Part shown: positions 24,165 to 32,701 of the stretch, one piece after another
How positions within the stretch are numbered: the stretch's first letter is position 1
Layout of the letters: the number at the start of each line of letters is the position of its first letter
Assembly: GCF_001570405.1 (NCBI RefSeq)
Contig: NZ_BBYM01000048.1
Location: 1 to 53,174, forward strand
Source of the DNA: Microtetraspora niveoalba
GTDB taxonomy: Bacteria > Actinomycetota > Actinomycetes > Streptosporangiales > Streptosporangiaceae
Direction of reading: 5' to 3'
DNA: 53,174 bases
Notes under the pieces: model-generated
Seen by the model: the letters and a program-made list of their open reading frames with translations, nothing else
The model's database searches: none
What the model was told of the DNA's origin: nothing
Made by a program: the position numbers and the translations under genes

Positions 24165-25823
24165 GTGGTATCCGAGGCCAAGAAGCCGTCCGTGACAGCC
24201 AAGTCGGCGAAGGCCGGGATGGGCGGCCTGCTCCGCGGGTTCGTGAAGAATCCCGTGGTCGTCTCCCGCATCGTGGTGAGCAAGGTGAAGACCGACCCGG
24301 TGCGGGTCGCGCAGGCCGCCGCGGCGGCGATGCCGAGCGGAGCGCGCCCGTACATCGGCCGTTACGCCTGGCCGGCCGCGCGGTACGCCAGGAGGACGGT
24401 GCGCAAGATCATCCGCCGGCGGGCCGACGGCCCGCTCGCGGAGGCCAAGGTGCACTTCGACGAGGGCCGGCTGAGCGAGGCCGCCGACGTGTTGCGGCCG
24501 CACGACCGTTGGCTGGTCGTCCGCCGCAGGATCGCGTACTACGAGGGTGAGAAGGCCGCGATCGGTCCCGACCCGATCCCGCCGAAGCCCAAGGTGATCA
24601 TGGGCTCGCGCCAGGAGGGCCTGATCCTCCACCTCGTCACCAACGCCCTGCCGTACACGCAGGCGGGGTACACCGTGCGGACCCACCGCATCGTCACCGC
24701 GCAGCGCAAGGCCGGTCTCGACCCGCACGTCGTGACGAGCTGGGGCTGGCCGATGCTCCAGGGGCACACCGACGCCACGCCGTACGAGGAGATCGACGAG
24801 ATCCCCTACCACCGGCTGCTGCCCAACGGCGGCGACCTCCCCTTCGAGACCCGCGGCCGGATGATCCAGGGCGCCGCCCAGGTGACCGAGCTGGTCAGGA
24901 GGCTGCGCCCGCAGGTGCTGCACGCCGCGACCGACCACCGCAACGGCTCCGTGGCGCTCGCCGTACGCGAGCGGACCGGGACGCCGTTCGTCTACGAGGT
25001 GCGCGGCTTCCTCGAGGAGACCTGGGCCTCCAGGGACCCCAAGCGGGTGAACAGCGAGCGGCACGTCATGCAGCGCGAGCGCGAGGCGCACATCATGCGC
25101 GAGGCGGACGCGGTCGTGACGCTCGCCGAGACGATGGCCGCCGAGATCGTCGAACGCGGTGTGCCGCGCGAGCGGATCCGCCTCGCGCCGAACGCGGTGG
25201 ACGACTCCCTGCTGACCGCCGAGTACGACGGCGGGTCCTTCCGCCGCCAGTACGGCATCGCCGACGGCGAGATCGTCATCGGCTCGGTGTCGAGCATCGT
25301 GGCCTACGAGGGCTTCGCGACGCTGCTGGACGCCGCGGCGCTGCTGCGGGACCGCGGCACGCCGGTGCGGGTGCTGCTCGTCGGCGACGGCGCGGAGCGG
25401 CCGAACCTGCTGCAGCAGGTCGAGCGGCTGCGCCTGCGCGACATCGCGATCCTGCCCGGCCGGGTCGGCCCGGACGAGGCCCTCCAGGCCCAGGCGGCGA
25501 TCGACATCTTCACCTGTCCGCGCGAGGACCTCCGGGTTTGCCGACTTGTTACGCCATTGAAACCCGTGGAGGCGATGGCGCTCGGCAAGCCGGTCGTCCT
25601 CTCCGATCTGCCCGCGCTTTCCGAACTCGTCGGCGGCGAGGGCGCGGGGATGCTCGTACGCGCCGGAGACCCCGCCGCGCTCGCGGACGCCGTCGGCGCG
25701 CTGCGGGACGATCCCGAGCGCCGCAGGGAGATGGGCGAGGCGGGAAAGGCCGAGGTAGCGGCGAAACGCACCTGGAGCAGCCTTGCCCGCACATACCGTG
25801 CGATCTACCAATCTTTGACCTGA
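24165..25823 (+). CDS. Glycosyltransferase, GT4 family, with N-terminal extension
   Basis: A 552-residue protein. Residues 1-140 form a basic Ala-rich extension without a known domain; from about 145 comes a GT-B fold. The donor half has LAPNAVDDSL, VGSVSSIVAYEGF, LLVGDGAERPNL and the retaining-GT4 motif PLKPVEAMALGKPVVLSD with its acidic residue. Donor and acceptor are unknown. No membrane segment is seen, so it probably acts at the inner face of the membrane. It diverges from the epimerase gene across 227 bp and leads the plus-strand half of the polysaccharide locus. No ribosome site is present; it is likely leaderless. Confidence 0.88.
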   Translation: MVSEAKKPSVTAKSAKAGMGGLLRGFVKNPVVVSRIVVSKVKTDPVRVAQAAAAAMPSGARPYIGRYAWPAARYARRTVRKIIRRRADGPLAEAKVHFDEGRLSEAADVLRPHDRWLVVRRRIAYYEGEKAAIGPDPIPPKPKVIMGSRQEGLILHLVTNALPYTQAGYTVRTHRIVTAQRKAGLDPHVVTSWGWPMLQGHTDATPYEEIDEIPYHRLLPNGGDLPFETRGRMIQGAAQVTELVRRLRPQVLHAATDHRNGSVALAVRERTGTPFVYEVRGFLEETWASRDPKRVNSERHVMQREREAHIMREADAVVTLAETMAAEIVERGVPRERIRLAPNAVDDSLLTAEYDGGSFRRQYGIADGEIVIGSVSSIVAYEGFATLLDAAALLRDRGTPVRVLLVGDGAERPNLLQQVERLRLRDIAILPGRVGPDEALQAQAAIDIFTCPREDLRVCRLVTPLKPVEAMALGKPVVLSDLPALSELVGGEGAGMLVRAGDPAALADAVGALRDDPERRREMGEAGKAEVAAKRTWSSLARTYRAIYQSLT

Positions 25824-25898
25824 TTATGGAAATGACGGGGACTTCGTATGTACGGCATCAGGCACCGTTGGTGCTGACTTGAGATAGCCTTTGCCACC

Positions 25899-25934
25899 AT
25901 GAAGTGTTGTTTCCGCCCCCAGGTCTCATCGTGA
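25899..25934 (+). CDS. Putative 11-codon leaderless upstream ORF with Cys-Cys
   Basis: The ORF reads MKCCFRPQVSS and its TGA overlaps the GTG of the downstream dehydrogenase (GTGA at 25931-25934). TAGCCT (25885-25890) lies 8 nt before its ATG, as expected for a leaderless transcript. Codons 3 and 4 are TGT TGT. In mycobacteria, leaderless upstream ORFs with consecutive Cys codons are known to act as cysteine-responsive attenuators. Here the overlap would couple dehydrogenase translation to passage of ribosomes through the Cys codons. The peptide's reality is inferred from arrangement only. Confidence 0.4.
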   Translation: MKCCFRPQVSS

Positions 25935-27202
25935 GCGAGCGAACCGGTTTCGATCTCACGGTCATCGGGCTGGGATACGTGGGTATGCCGCTGGCCAAAG
26001 AGGCCACGGCGGCGGGCCTGCGGGTGGCCGGTCTGGACGTCGACCCCCGCAAGGTCGAGGCGTTGAACGCGGGTCGGTCCTACATCGACGACCTGACCGA
26101 CGCCGACCTCGACGCGATGCTGGCCGGTGGTTTCACCGCCACCCTGGACGCCTCGGTGCTGGCCGAGTCGCGCACGATCGTCATCTGCGTGCCCACGCCG
26201 CTGGACGAGGACCACCGCCCCGACCTGTCCGCCGTCGAGGGCGCGACGAGGGCCGTCGCCGCGCACCTGCGCCCCGGCACGCTCGTCGTGCTGGAGTCCA
26301 CCACCTGGCCCGGCACCACCGACGAGGTCGCCCGGCCGATCCTGGAAGGCTCCGGGCTGGTCGCCGGCACCGACTTCCACCTCGCCTTCTCGCCCGAGCG
26401 CATCGACCCCGGCAACACCAAGTACGGCCTGCGCAACACGCCCAAGGTGGTCGGCGGGTACACCGTCGCCTGCCGCGACCGCGCCGCCGCCTTCTACAGC
26501 CGGTTCGTCGAGCGGGTCGTCCCCGTCAGCGGCACCCGCGAGGCCGAGATGGCCAAGCTGCTCGAGAACACCTACCGTCACGTCAACATCGCCCTCGTGA
26601 ACGAGATGGCGATCTTCTGCGACGAGCTCGGGATCAACCTGTGGGAGGCCATCGAGGCCGCCTCCACGAAGCCGTTCGGCTTCCAGAAGTTCCTGCCCGG
26701 CCCCGGCGTCGGCGGGCACTGCATCCCGGTCGACCCGTCGTACCTCTCCTACACCGTCCGCAAGCTCGGGTACCCGTTCCGGTTCGTCGAGCTGGCCCAG
26801 GAGATCAACGAGCGGATGCCGTCGTACGTCGTGGCCCGCGCGCAGCGGCTGCTCAACCGCGCGCGCAAGGCCGTGAACGGCTCCCGCGTGTTGCTGCTCG
26901 GCGTCACGTACAAGCCCGACATCGCCGACGAGCGCGAGACGCCCGCGATCCCCGTGGCCGAGGCGCTGCTCGAGCTCGGCGCCGAGCTCGTCTTCTGCGA
27001 CCCGTACGTCAAGGAGTGGGCGGTCAAGGGCAACCAGATTCCGCGGGCGGACGACCTGGCCGCGGCGGTGGCCGACGCCGATGTCACGCTGCTGCTGCAG
27101 CAGCACTCGGCGTTCGACCTCGGCGTGGTGGAGGAACGGGCCCAGCTCGTGCTCGACACTCGCGGCGTCCTCGCCTCGAGCGATCGCGTCGAGCGACTGT
27201 AG
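25931..27202 (+). CDS. UDP-N-acetylhexosamine (UDP-GlcNAc type) 6-dehydrogenase
   Basis: The 423-residue enzyme oxidises the C6 of a UDP-HexNAc to the uronic acid with two NAD+. Seen are the Rossmann motif VIGLGYVGMPLA, VPTPLDEDHRPDL, ESTTWPGTT, SPERIDPGN, the catalytic Cys in PGPGVGGHCIPVDP, and GVTYKPDIADERETPA. The ESTTxPGTT/SPERxDPGN pattern is of the WbpA/TviB subgroup rather than WecC, so UDP-GlcNAc is the more likely substrate. With the 2-epimerase, UDP-ManNAcA could still be the end product. The GTG overlaps the stop of an 11-codon upstream ORF; an in-frame ATG at 25904 has poorer support. Confidence 0.93.
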   Translation: MSERTGFDLTVIGLGYVGMPLAKEATAAGLRVAGLDVDPRKVEALNAGRSYIDDLTDADLDAMLAGGFTATLDASVLAESRTIVICVPTPLDEDHRPDLSAVEGATRAVAAHLRPGTLVVLESTTWPGTTDEVARPILEGSGLVAGTDFHLAFSPERIDPGNTKYGLRNTPKVVGGYTVACRDRAAAFYSRFVERVVPVSGTREAEMAKLLENTYRHVNIALVNEMAIFCDELGINLWEAIEAASTKPFGFQKFLPGPGVGGHCIPVDPSYLSYTVRKLGYPFRFVELAQEINERMPSYVVARAQRLLNRARKAVNGSRVLLLGVTYKPDIADERETPAIPVAEALLELGAELVFCDPYVKEWAVKGNQIPRADDLAAAVADADVTLLLQQHSAFDLGVVEERAQLVLDTRGVLASSDRVERL

Positions 27203-27215
27203 GAAGGGTCCGCCC

Positions 27216-28304
27216 GTGCACGTGCTCGTCATGACGGTGGTGCATCACCCCGAGGACGCCCGGATCCTGCACCGCCAGATCCGCGCGCTCGTCGACGCCG
27301 GTCATGAGGTCACGTACGCCGCGCCGTACTCCGCGCGCGGGGTGGTCCCACGATCCTGGGTCAACGGGGTGGATCTCCCGCGCGCCGCGGAACGGCGCAG
27401 GATCACGGCGGTGCGGGCCGCCCGCAGGCTGTTCAAGAGCATGCGCGGCAAGATCGACCTCGCGCTGATCCACGACCCGGAGCTGCTGCTCGCCGTCGTC
27501 GGCGTGCGCGGGCGCCCCCCGGTCGTCTGGGACGTCCACGAGGACACCCCCGCCACGCTCTCCCTGAAGCCGTGGCTGCCCGCGTTCTTACGCCCGCCCA
27601 CCCGGTTCCTCGCCCGGCTGCTCGAAGGCGCCGCCGAGCGCCGCCTGCGGCTGCTGCTCGCCGAGACCGCGTACGCGGGGCGCTTCAAGCGGCAGCACCT
27701 CGTCGTGCCCAACGAGACCTGGGTGCCCGACACCGTCAGCGCCCCCGGCGACGACCGGGTGGTCTACCTCGGCTGGTTGTCGGAGGCGCGCGGCGTGCGC
27801 GAGGCGATCGAGGTGGCCCGGCTGCTCCAGCCGTACCGGGTGGTCGTCGAGCTCATCGGCTACGCCGACCCGCAGAGCCGCCCGCTGCTGAACCAGGCCG
27901 TCGCCGAGGGCGTGCTCGAATGGCGCGACTTCATGCCGAACGACGAGGCACTCAAGCGGCTCGACGGCGCGCTGGCCGGCCTCTCGCTCCTGCACGACGA
28001 GCCCAACTACCGGCACTCCATGCCCACCAAGATCGTGGAGTACATGGCGCATGGCATCCCCGTGATCACCACGCCGTCCCCGCGGGCGGTCGAGCTGGTC
28101 GAGCGCTACCGCTCCGGCCTGGTCGCCCCCTGGCAGGACCCGCAGGCGGTCGCGCGAGCCGTCCTCTTCCTCCGTGACAACGCCGAGGAGCGGCGCGCCA
28201 TCGGCGCCCGGGGCTACGCGGCGGCGCGGGCCAACCACCACTGGCCGAACTCCGCCCGCCGGTTCGTCACCCAGCTCGAAGAGTGGGCGGGCGTCACACG
28301 CTAG
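27216..28304 (+). CDS. Glycosyltransferase, GT4 family
   Basis: A 362-residue GT-B enzyme. The N-terminal half starts MTVVHHPEDARILHRQ and includes DVHEDTPATLSLKPW. The C-terminal donor domain has YLGWLSEARGVREA, PNDEALKRL and the GT4 motif MPTKIVEYMAHGIPVITTPSP (acidic Glu of the E-x7-E region). AGGAAGGG sits seven bases before the GTG, and the gene begins 14 bp after the dehydrogenase, so they share an operon. The DVHEDTP segment resembles enzymes that transfer uronic acid or HexNAc sugars in capsule loci, but specificity cannot be read. Confidence 0.88.
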   Translation: MHVLVMTVVHHPEDARILHRQIRALVDAGHEVTYAAPYSARGVVPRSWVNGVDLPRAAERRRITAVRAARRLFKSMRGKIDLALIHDPELLLAVVGVRGRPPVVWDVHEDTPATLSLKPWLPAFLRPPTRFLARLLEGAAERRLRLLLAETAYAGRFKRQHLVVPNETWVPDTVSAPGDDRVVYLGWLSEARGVREAIEVARLLQPYRVVVELIGYADPQSRPLLNQAVAEGVLEWRDFMPNDEALKRLDGALAGLSLLHDEPNYRHSMPTKIVEYMAHGIPVITTPSPRAVELVERYRSGLVAPWQDPQAVARAVLFLRDNAEERRAIGARGYAAARANHHWPNSARRFVTQLEEWAGVTR

Positions 28305-28370
28305 CGGCCCCCGCCGCCAGGCGGATCCGATTTATCCAGACCTGAGATGATGGGCGGTAGTGTCCTGAAG

Positions 28371-30209
28371 GTGCGCTGGATCACTTTGCTCCTGGGCGTC
28401 GCGATTCTCGCCGGAGTCGCCTCCGTGGTGATCGTCATCCGGCACGACGACCGGCCCGCCACCCGCGTCGCCGGTGTGGACAGCACCGCCTCCGCGTCAC
28501 CCTCAGGCCCGCGCACCCCGACGGCCAGCGCGTTCACCGACCCCTGCGGGACGTTCGACACCACCACGCCCGCGCCGTACGCGGTGTCGGGCTACTGGCT
28601 CGTCCCGACGGCAGACCGGTGCACCTGGCGGCGCCAGCTCCAGGCCATCCACAAGGTCGGCGGCGACACCGTCGTCCGGCTCGGCTTCGGGCTGTCCCCC
28701 CGCCGGGTGAACTACGAGACCGGTCAGATCATGGACAAGGACGGCGAGAAGCCCGACTCCCGGTACGCCGTCTGCACCGAGAACGGCGTCCCCTGCCTGA
28801 AGGCGGCCGAGAAGGACCTCCAGGCCGCCAACCCCGGCAACCGGATCACCTGGACGTACGTCTACCGGACCGACGAGCAGTACGGCCCCGGCATCTTCCG
28901 CTGCCCCACGATGGAACGCAAGATCGTCGTCGGGAAGTCGGTGTTCTACCGGCTGGTCGCCCCCGAGGACGGCTCCGACGACGCGACCTGCGACTTCTCG
29001 TCCAAGGGACGGAACTACCACGTCATCGTCATCTCGGCGGGGGCCGAGGACAGCCTGACCGAGCTGCTCGACCTCGGCGACCGGTTCGGCATCCAGGTCT
29101 TCCCCGCGATGCCGCTCGCCCCGCGCGACCCGGCCAACAGCACCCGCGCCGACCCGCGCCACATCGGCACGCTGACCACCCTGACCCGGCGCGTCCTGCA
29201 GGACTACGGCGCGCGTTTCGGCGGCCGCGAGTCCCTCGGCGGCGTCTACCAGCCGTTCGAGCTGCAGCTCCGCGACTGGCCCGACCCGTCCAAGGTCCAG
29301 ACCCTCACCGTCTACGCCGAGCAACACCTCATCGTCGCGCAGGAGCTGCCGGGCAAGCCCATCCTGGTCAGCCCGTACATCGACGGCAGGCGCAGGGTGA
29401 AGTTCACCGCCACGCCCAAGCAGGTGGCCCAGGGCTTCAAGGCGCTCGCCAAGACCGGGGTGGAGATCATCGCGCCCCAGGACGGCCGCGGCACCGGCAA
29501 GGTCGGCCTCTTCTGGCCGAACTGGAAGGGCAAGCCCGTCGACGAGCAGCTCAAGATCGTCAACGGCGTGGGCGACAGCACGTACGCGGACGCGTACTAC
29601 GGCGGCACCCGCGACTACTACCGCGAGATGGCGCAGGCGAGGGACGAACTCGCCTCCGAAGGCGTACAGGTCCAGCTCTGGGCCAACGTGGAGGCGTTCG
29701 AGCCGTCCACGCCCGAGCAGTCCGGCACGCCGAAGTGCGGCACCCAGGCCACCCGCAGCCGCACGGACAAGCCCCGCCTCGACACCCAGGTGACCCTGGC
29801 CGGGCCGTACGTCTCGAAGATCATCTCGTACATGTGGAGCGACTTCTTCACCTGCGGCTCGCCGTCGTTGTCCGAGGAGATCACCAAGGACTGGGACCGG
29901 CCGATCGCCGTCCAGGCGGTCAGGCAGGCCCGGCAGATCCAGGAGGGGCTGGAGGTCCGCGGCTACCACCTCGGCTCGGCCAAGGTCACGCTGAGCTGGC
30001 CGGACCTCGACACCCCGCGCGTCGTCGACGCGGCCTCGGTCGGCTGGCACGACACCACCCCGATCGAGAACCTTCCGTACGGGGTGGAGCGGATCTGGAT
30101 CCCGGTCGACTGGGCGACGGTTCCCGCCGACGTCTGGGTGCGCGTCGAGGTGAGCTCGCCCGACGGACGCAAGGCCGCCGAGCCCGTCTACTACAAGAAC
30201 GCCGGCTGA
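28371..30209 (+). CDS. Membrane-anchored DUF4434-like (TIM-barrel) extracytoplasmic protein
   Basis: A 612-residue protein. A single N-terminal helix (about 3-22, WITLLLGVAILAGVASVVIV) is followed by a Ser/Thr/Pro-rich linker and a large exported domain with several Cys. The middle part (WLVPTADRCTWRRQLQAI...VVRLGFGLSP; IIAPQDGRGTGKVGLFWPN; LWANVEAFEPS) fits the DUF4434 TIM-barrel family, glycoside-hydrolase-like in fold. The C-terminal ~100 residues look β-rich. GTG 28371 is preferred because TAGTGT lies 7 nt before it (leaderless), and the signal helix then starts at once; ATG 28347 is the alternative. Its position suggests trimming or release of the polymer made by this locus. Confidence 0.75.
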   Translation: MRWITLLLGVAILAGVASVVIVIRHDDRPATRVAGVDSTASASPSGPRTPTASAFTDPCGTFDTTTPAPYAVSGYWLVPTADRCTWRRQLQAIHKVGGDTVVRLGFGLSPRRVNYETGQIMDKDGEKPDSRYAVCTENGVPCLKAAEKDLQAANPGNRITWTYVYRTDEQYGPGIFRCPTMERKIVVGKSVFYRLVAPEDGSDDATCDFSSKGRNYHVIVISAGAEDSLTELLDLGDRFGIQVFPAMPLAPRDPANSTRADPRHIGTLTTLTRRVLQDYGARFGGRESLGGVYQPFELQLRDWPDPSKVQTLTVYAEQHLIVAQELPGKPILVSPYIDGRRRVKFTATPKQVAQGFKALAKTGVEIIAPQDGRGTGKVGLFWPNWKGKPVDEQLKIVNGVGDSTYADAYYGGTRDYYREMAQARDELASEGVQVQLWANVEAFEPSTPEQSGTPKCGTQATRSRTDKPRLDTQVTLAGPYVSKIISYMWSDFFTCGSPSLSEEITKDWDRPIAVQAVRQARQIQEGLEVRGYHLGSAKVTLSWPDLDTPRVVDAASVGWHDTTPIENLPYGVERIWIPVDWATVPADVWVRVEVSSPDGRKAAEPVYYKNAG

Positions 30210-30337
30210 GGCCGGGGCGCTCACCGCGCCGCCGGAAGCACCGGGTTCTCGCTCCGCTCACCCATGAGCCATGAGTCGCCCTGCGATGCGCGGCTTCCCC
30301 GGCCGGTCAGAGGATGCCGGCACGTTGGATTGACGTG

Positions 30338-30562
30338 ATGCCCATGAGGCGCGAATATCGGGCCGCGTCCGTGGCCGTGCTCGCGAGTTGGCTGGCTCGC
30401 CACTCCGATGAGGAGACGCGCTGGCGCCTGGTCGCGGAGTTCCTTGAGGAGTACCGGCACGAGCCGCCGGTGACCAGACTCGCTCTGTTGGCGGCCGAGC
30501 CATCGAGCGTCCTCGGGCGCGGCCAGCACCTCGTCCGATCCGGTGTGGGCCGGTCTCGGTGA
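30338..30562 (+). CDS. Small protein of unknown function, about 74 aa
   Basis: I do not recognise the family. The reading MPMRREYRAASVAVLASWL is followed by ETRWRLVAEFLEEYRHEP and a final segment with RLALLAAEPSSVL. The helical, charged and hydrophobic periodicity looks protein-like and unlike a shadow frame. ATG 30338 or 30344 could start it; a GGA lies eight bases before the first. It precedes the degenerate Nudix regulator by 48 bp on the same strand. It may be a small helical accessory protein. Confidence 0.5.
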   Translation: MPMRREYRAASVAVLASWLARHSDEETRWRLVAEFLEEYRHEPPVTRLALLAAEPSSVLGRGQHLVRSGVGRSR

Positions 30563-30610
30563 TCGAATCGGGGGACGCCGTGGCGGGCGGCTTCCGGTAG
30601 CGTTCTGTAC

Positions 30611-31267
30611 ATGATCCCGCGTATTCCCGTCAGCGTGGATCTCGTCGTGCTCACGGTGAGATCGCAGGCGCTCTGCGCGCTGGTCTGGCGGCGGGACAGG
30701 CCTCCGTACGAGGGATGCTGGGCGCTTTCCGGGGGGTTCATCCAGCTTGAGGAGGACCTTCCGGCGGCCGCCGCCCGGGTGCTCGCGGAGCGCGCCGGTC
30801 TTCCCGGCGCTCCCGTCCATCTGGAGCAGCTCCAGACGTACGGGTATCCGGACCGCGACCCGCGCCAGCGCGTGGTGAGCGTGGCCTATCTGGGGCTCGC
30901 CCCCGACCTGCCGGCCTCGACCGAGGCGCACATGAGCTGGCAGCCGGTCGACTCGCTGACCCGCATGGCGTTCGACCACCGGCGCATCATGCTGGACGGC
31001 ATCGAACGGGCCAGGGCCAAGCTGGAGTACAGCCCGCTGGGCGCCGCGTTCTGCCCGCCCCAGTTCACCGTGGCGGAGCTGCGCCGCGTGTACGAGATCG
31101 TGTGGGGCAGGCCCCTGGATCCGCGCAACTTCCACCGCAAGGTCACCAAGACCGAAGGGTTCCTGATCCCCACGGGCGAGACCACGACCCGGGACGGCGG
31201 ACGCCCGGCGATGCTCTACCGGCGCGGCCCCGCCCTCGTCCTGCACCCGCCGATGCTCCGCGTCTAG
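30611..31267 (+). CDS. Nudix-fold regulator, NrtR-like, with degenerate Nudix box
   Basis: The 218 residues comprise a Nudix domain (about 1-135) and a winged helix-turn-helix (about 140-218; [24 protein letters not shown], and the RPAMLYRR wing). This is the NrtR layout, in which the Nudix part senses ADP-ribose or a related nucleotide and the C-terminus binds DNA. The Nudix box reads [11 protein letters not shown]...[10 protein letters not shown]. The catalytic R-E-U-x-E-E pattern is broken (RVLAER), so it should bind but not hydrolyse its ligand. No NAD-biosynthesis gene is nearby. TAGCGT (30598-30603) lies 7 nt before the ATG: probably leaderless. Confidence 0.85.
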   Translation: MIPRIPVSVDLVVLTVRSQALCALVWRRDRPPYEGCWALSGGFIQLEEDLPAAAARVLAERAGLPGAPVHLEQLQTYGYPDRDPRQRVVSVAYLGLAPDLPASTEAHMSWQPVDSLTRMAFDHRRIMLDGIERARAKLEYSPLGAAFCPPQFTVAELRRVYEIVWGRPLDPRNFHRKVTKTEGFLIPTGETTTRDGGRPAMLYRRGPALVLHPPMLRV

Positions 31268-31379
31268 CGCTGCGACCGGACATGGTCACCAGGGTGCGGC
31301 GCGCGGCCGTCGTCGCCCGACCTTCCCGGACGCATCCCGTGTCCGCGGGTATCGGGGGCGACGCATAGAGTGCACCGAC

Positions 31380-31715
31380 ATGACCGTCGTGCGATCCGTG
31401 CTCCTGTTCGTCCTGGCCGCCGTACTGGAGATCGGCGGAGCCTGGTTGGTGTGGCAGGGCGCGCGGGAGAGCCGCGGCTGGGCGTGGATCGGAGCCGGAG
31501 TGATCGCGCTCGGCCTGTACGGATTCGTCGCCACGCTCCAGCAGGACGCGCACTTCGGCCGCATCCTGGCGGCGTACGGCGGGGTCTTCGTGGCCGGGTC
31601 GCTGATCTGGGGCATGGTGATGGACGGCTACCGGCCCGACAGGTACGACGTCCTCGGCGCCCTGATCTGCCTTGCCGGCGTAGCGGTGATCATGTACGCT
31701 CCCCGCGCCCACTGA
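31380..31715 (+). CDS. ynfA: YnfA/UPF0060-family membrane protein
   Basis: A 111-residue protein with four membrane helices in the YnfA pattern: [18 protein letters not shown], then [38 protein letters not shown], and [20 protein letters not shown]. The family is of the small-multidrug-resistance type and is thought to act as a dimeric exporter, but its substrate here is unknown. TAGAGT (31366-31371) lies 8 nt before the ATG, and no ribosome site is seen, so it is probably leaderless. A remnant of an acetyltransferase gene follows. Confidence 0.92.
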   Translation: MTVVRSVLLFVLAAVLEIGGAWLVWQGARESRGWAWIGAGVIALGLYGFVATLQQDAHFGRILAAYGGVFVAGSLIWGMVMDGYRPDRYDVLGALICLAGVAVIMYAPRAH

Positions 31716-31731
31716 CCCGGTTCCCCCCACG

Positions 31732-31866
31732 CCGGACGCGCACGTCACCGTTGATCGTGCGGACGCCATGGTCCTGCACGACAACACGCTCGCCCACCGC
31801 GCCTGGTCGGCGTCCGGTTATGCCCCGCAACCCCAGTGGGACCGCTGGGTGAAACCCCTGTCCTGA
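31732..31866 (+). pseudogene. Remnant of a GNAT acetyltransferase C-terminus
   Basis: One frame reads ...MVLHDNTLAHRAWSASGY, then PQPQWDRWVKPLS and TGA. The N-x-x-A-H-R-A-W-x-x-x-G-Y run and the W-x-R-W-V-K-P-L ending are typical of the last 40 residues of GNAT N-acetyltransferases. No acetyl-CoA-binding Q/R-x-x-G-x-G/A segment or start lies upstream; ynfA ends there instead. It is best seen as a truncated gene end left after deletion or insertion. Confidence 0.5.
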
Positions 31867-32026
31867 ACGGCCGCCCCGCCCGGCGCCCCTGCGCGCCTCG
31901 GGCGGATGCTCGCGTCCCCGTACGAGGACCCTGTGGTCTTCCACAGGGCCGCACTGGGGCAAGACCGGGCCAGGTGGGCGGGCTTCATCATGGTTCGGCG
32001 GCGGCCGGGTTCCTAGCGTTGACCGC
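31867..32026. other. Noncoding gap with a perfect hairpin
   Basis: CCCTGTGG (31929-31936) pairs with CCACAGGG (31941-31948) over TCTT. It has no U-tract. It may end transcription from ynfA or the former GNAT gene before the leaderless DedA gene, whose -10 box TAGCGT is at 32014-32019. Confidence 0.5.
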
Positions 32027-32701
32027 GTGATCGAGACAATGGACGGCATCGCCGGATGGGCGATGGACATCATGGAGAAGTTGGGCGGTCCCGGAGCCGG
32101 GCTGGCGATCGCGCTGGAGAACCTGTTCCCGCCGCTGCCGAGCGAGGTGATCCTGCCGCTGGCCGGGTTCACCGCGAGCCGGGGCGACCTCAGCCTGGCC
32201 GGCGCGATCTTCTGGACGACGTGCGGCTCCGTGGCCGGTGCGTTGGTGCTGTACCTGCTCGGGATGCTGCTCGGAGCCGACCGGATCCGCGTGATCGCCG
32301 CCCGGGTGCCGTTGTTGAAGGTCTCCGACATCGACCGTACGGAGGCCTGGTTCCTCCGCCACGGGGGGAAGGCCGTTTTCCTGGGCCGGATGGTGCCGAT
32401 CTTCCGCAGCCTGATCTCCATCCCCGCCGGGGTCGAGCGGATGCGGCCGGTGCTCTTCCTGGCGTACACGACACTCGGCAGCCTGATCTGGAACTGCACG
32501 TTCGTCCTGGCGGGCTACGTGCTCGGGGAGAATTGGTGGATCGTGCAGGACTATGTGGACGTGTACTCCAAAGGGGTGCTCGTCCTGGTCCTCGTCGTCA
32601 TGGTGGTCTTCGTGGTGACCCGGCTGGTCACGTCACGGCGGGGACGGCACCGGCTCGACGACGGACAGCGCGAGGAAGGACAGGAGTGGGACAGCCGTTG
32701 A
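32027..32701 (+). CDS. DedA-family membrane protein
   Basis: A 224-residue polytopic protein. The DedA signatures are ALENLFPPLPSEVILPLAGF (re-entrant acidic segment), the central GADRIRVIAARVP and the basic GRMVPIFRSLISIPAG motif. DedA proteins are linked to membrane homeostasis, and some flip undecaprenyl phosphate or phospholipids. TAGCGT (32014-32019) lies 7 nt before the GTG, so it is probably leaderless. It begins an operon with a sensor kinase and a response regulator, with overlapping ends. That pairing suggests the kinase senses the envelope state the DedA protein influences. Confidence 0.92.
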   Translation: MIETMDGIAGWAMDIMEKLGGPGAGLAIALENLFPPLPSEVILPLAGFTASRGDLSLAGAIFWTTCGSVAGALVLYLLGMLLGADRIRVIAARVPLLKVSDIDRTEAWFLRHGGKAVFLGRMVPIFRSLISIPAGVERMRPVLFLAYTTLGSLIWNCTFVLAGYVLGENWWIVQDYVDVYSKGVLVLVLVVMVVFVVTRLVTSRRGRHRLDDGQREEGQEWDSR

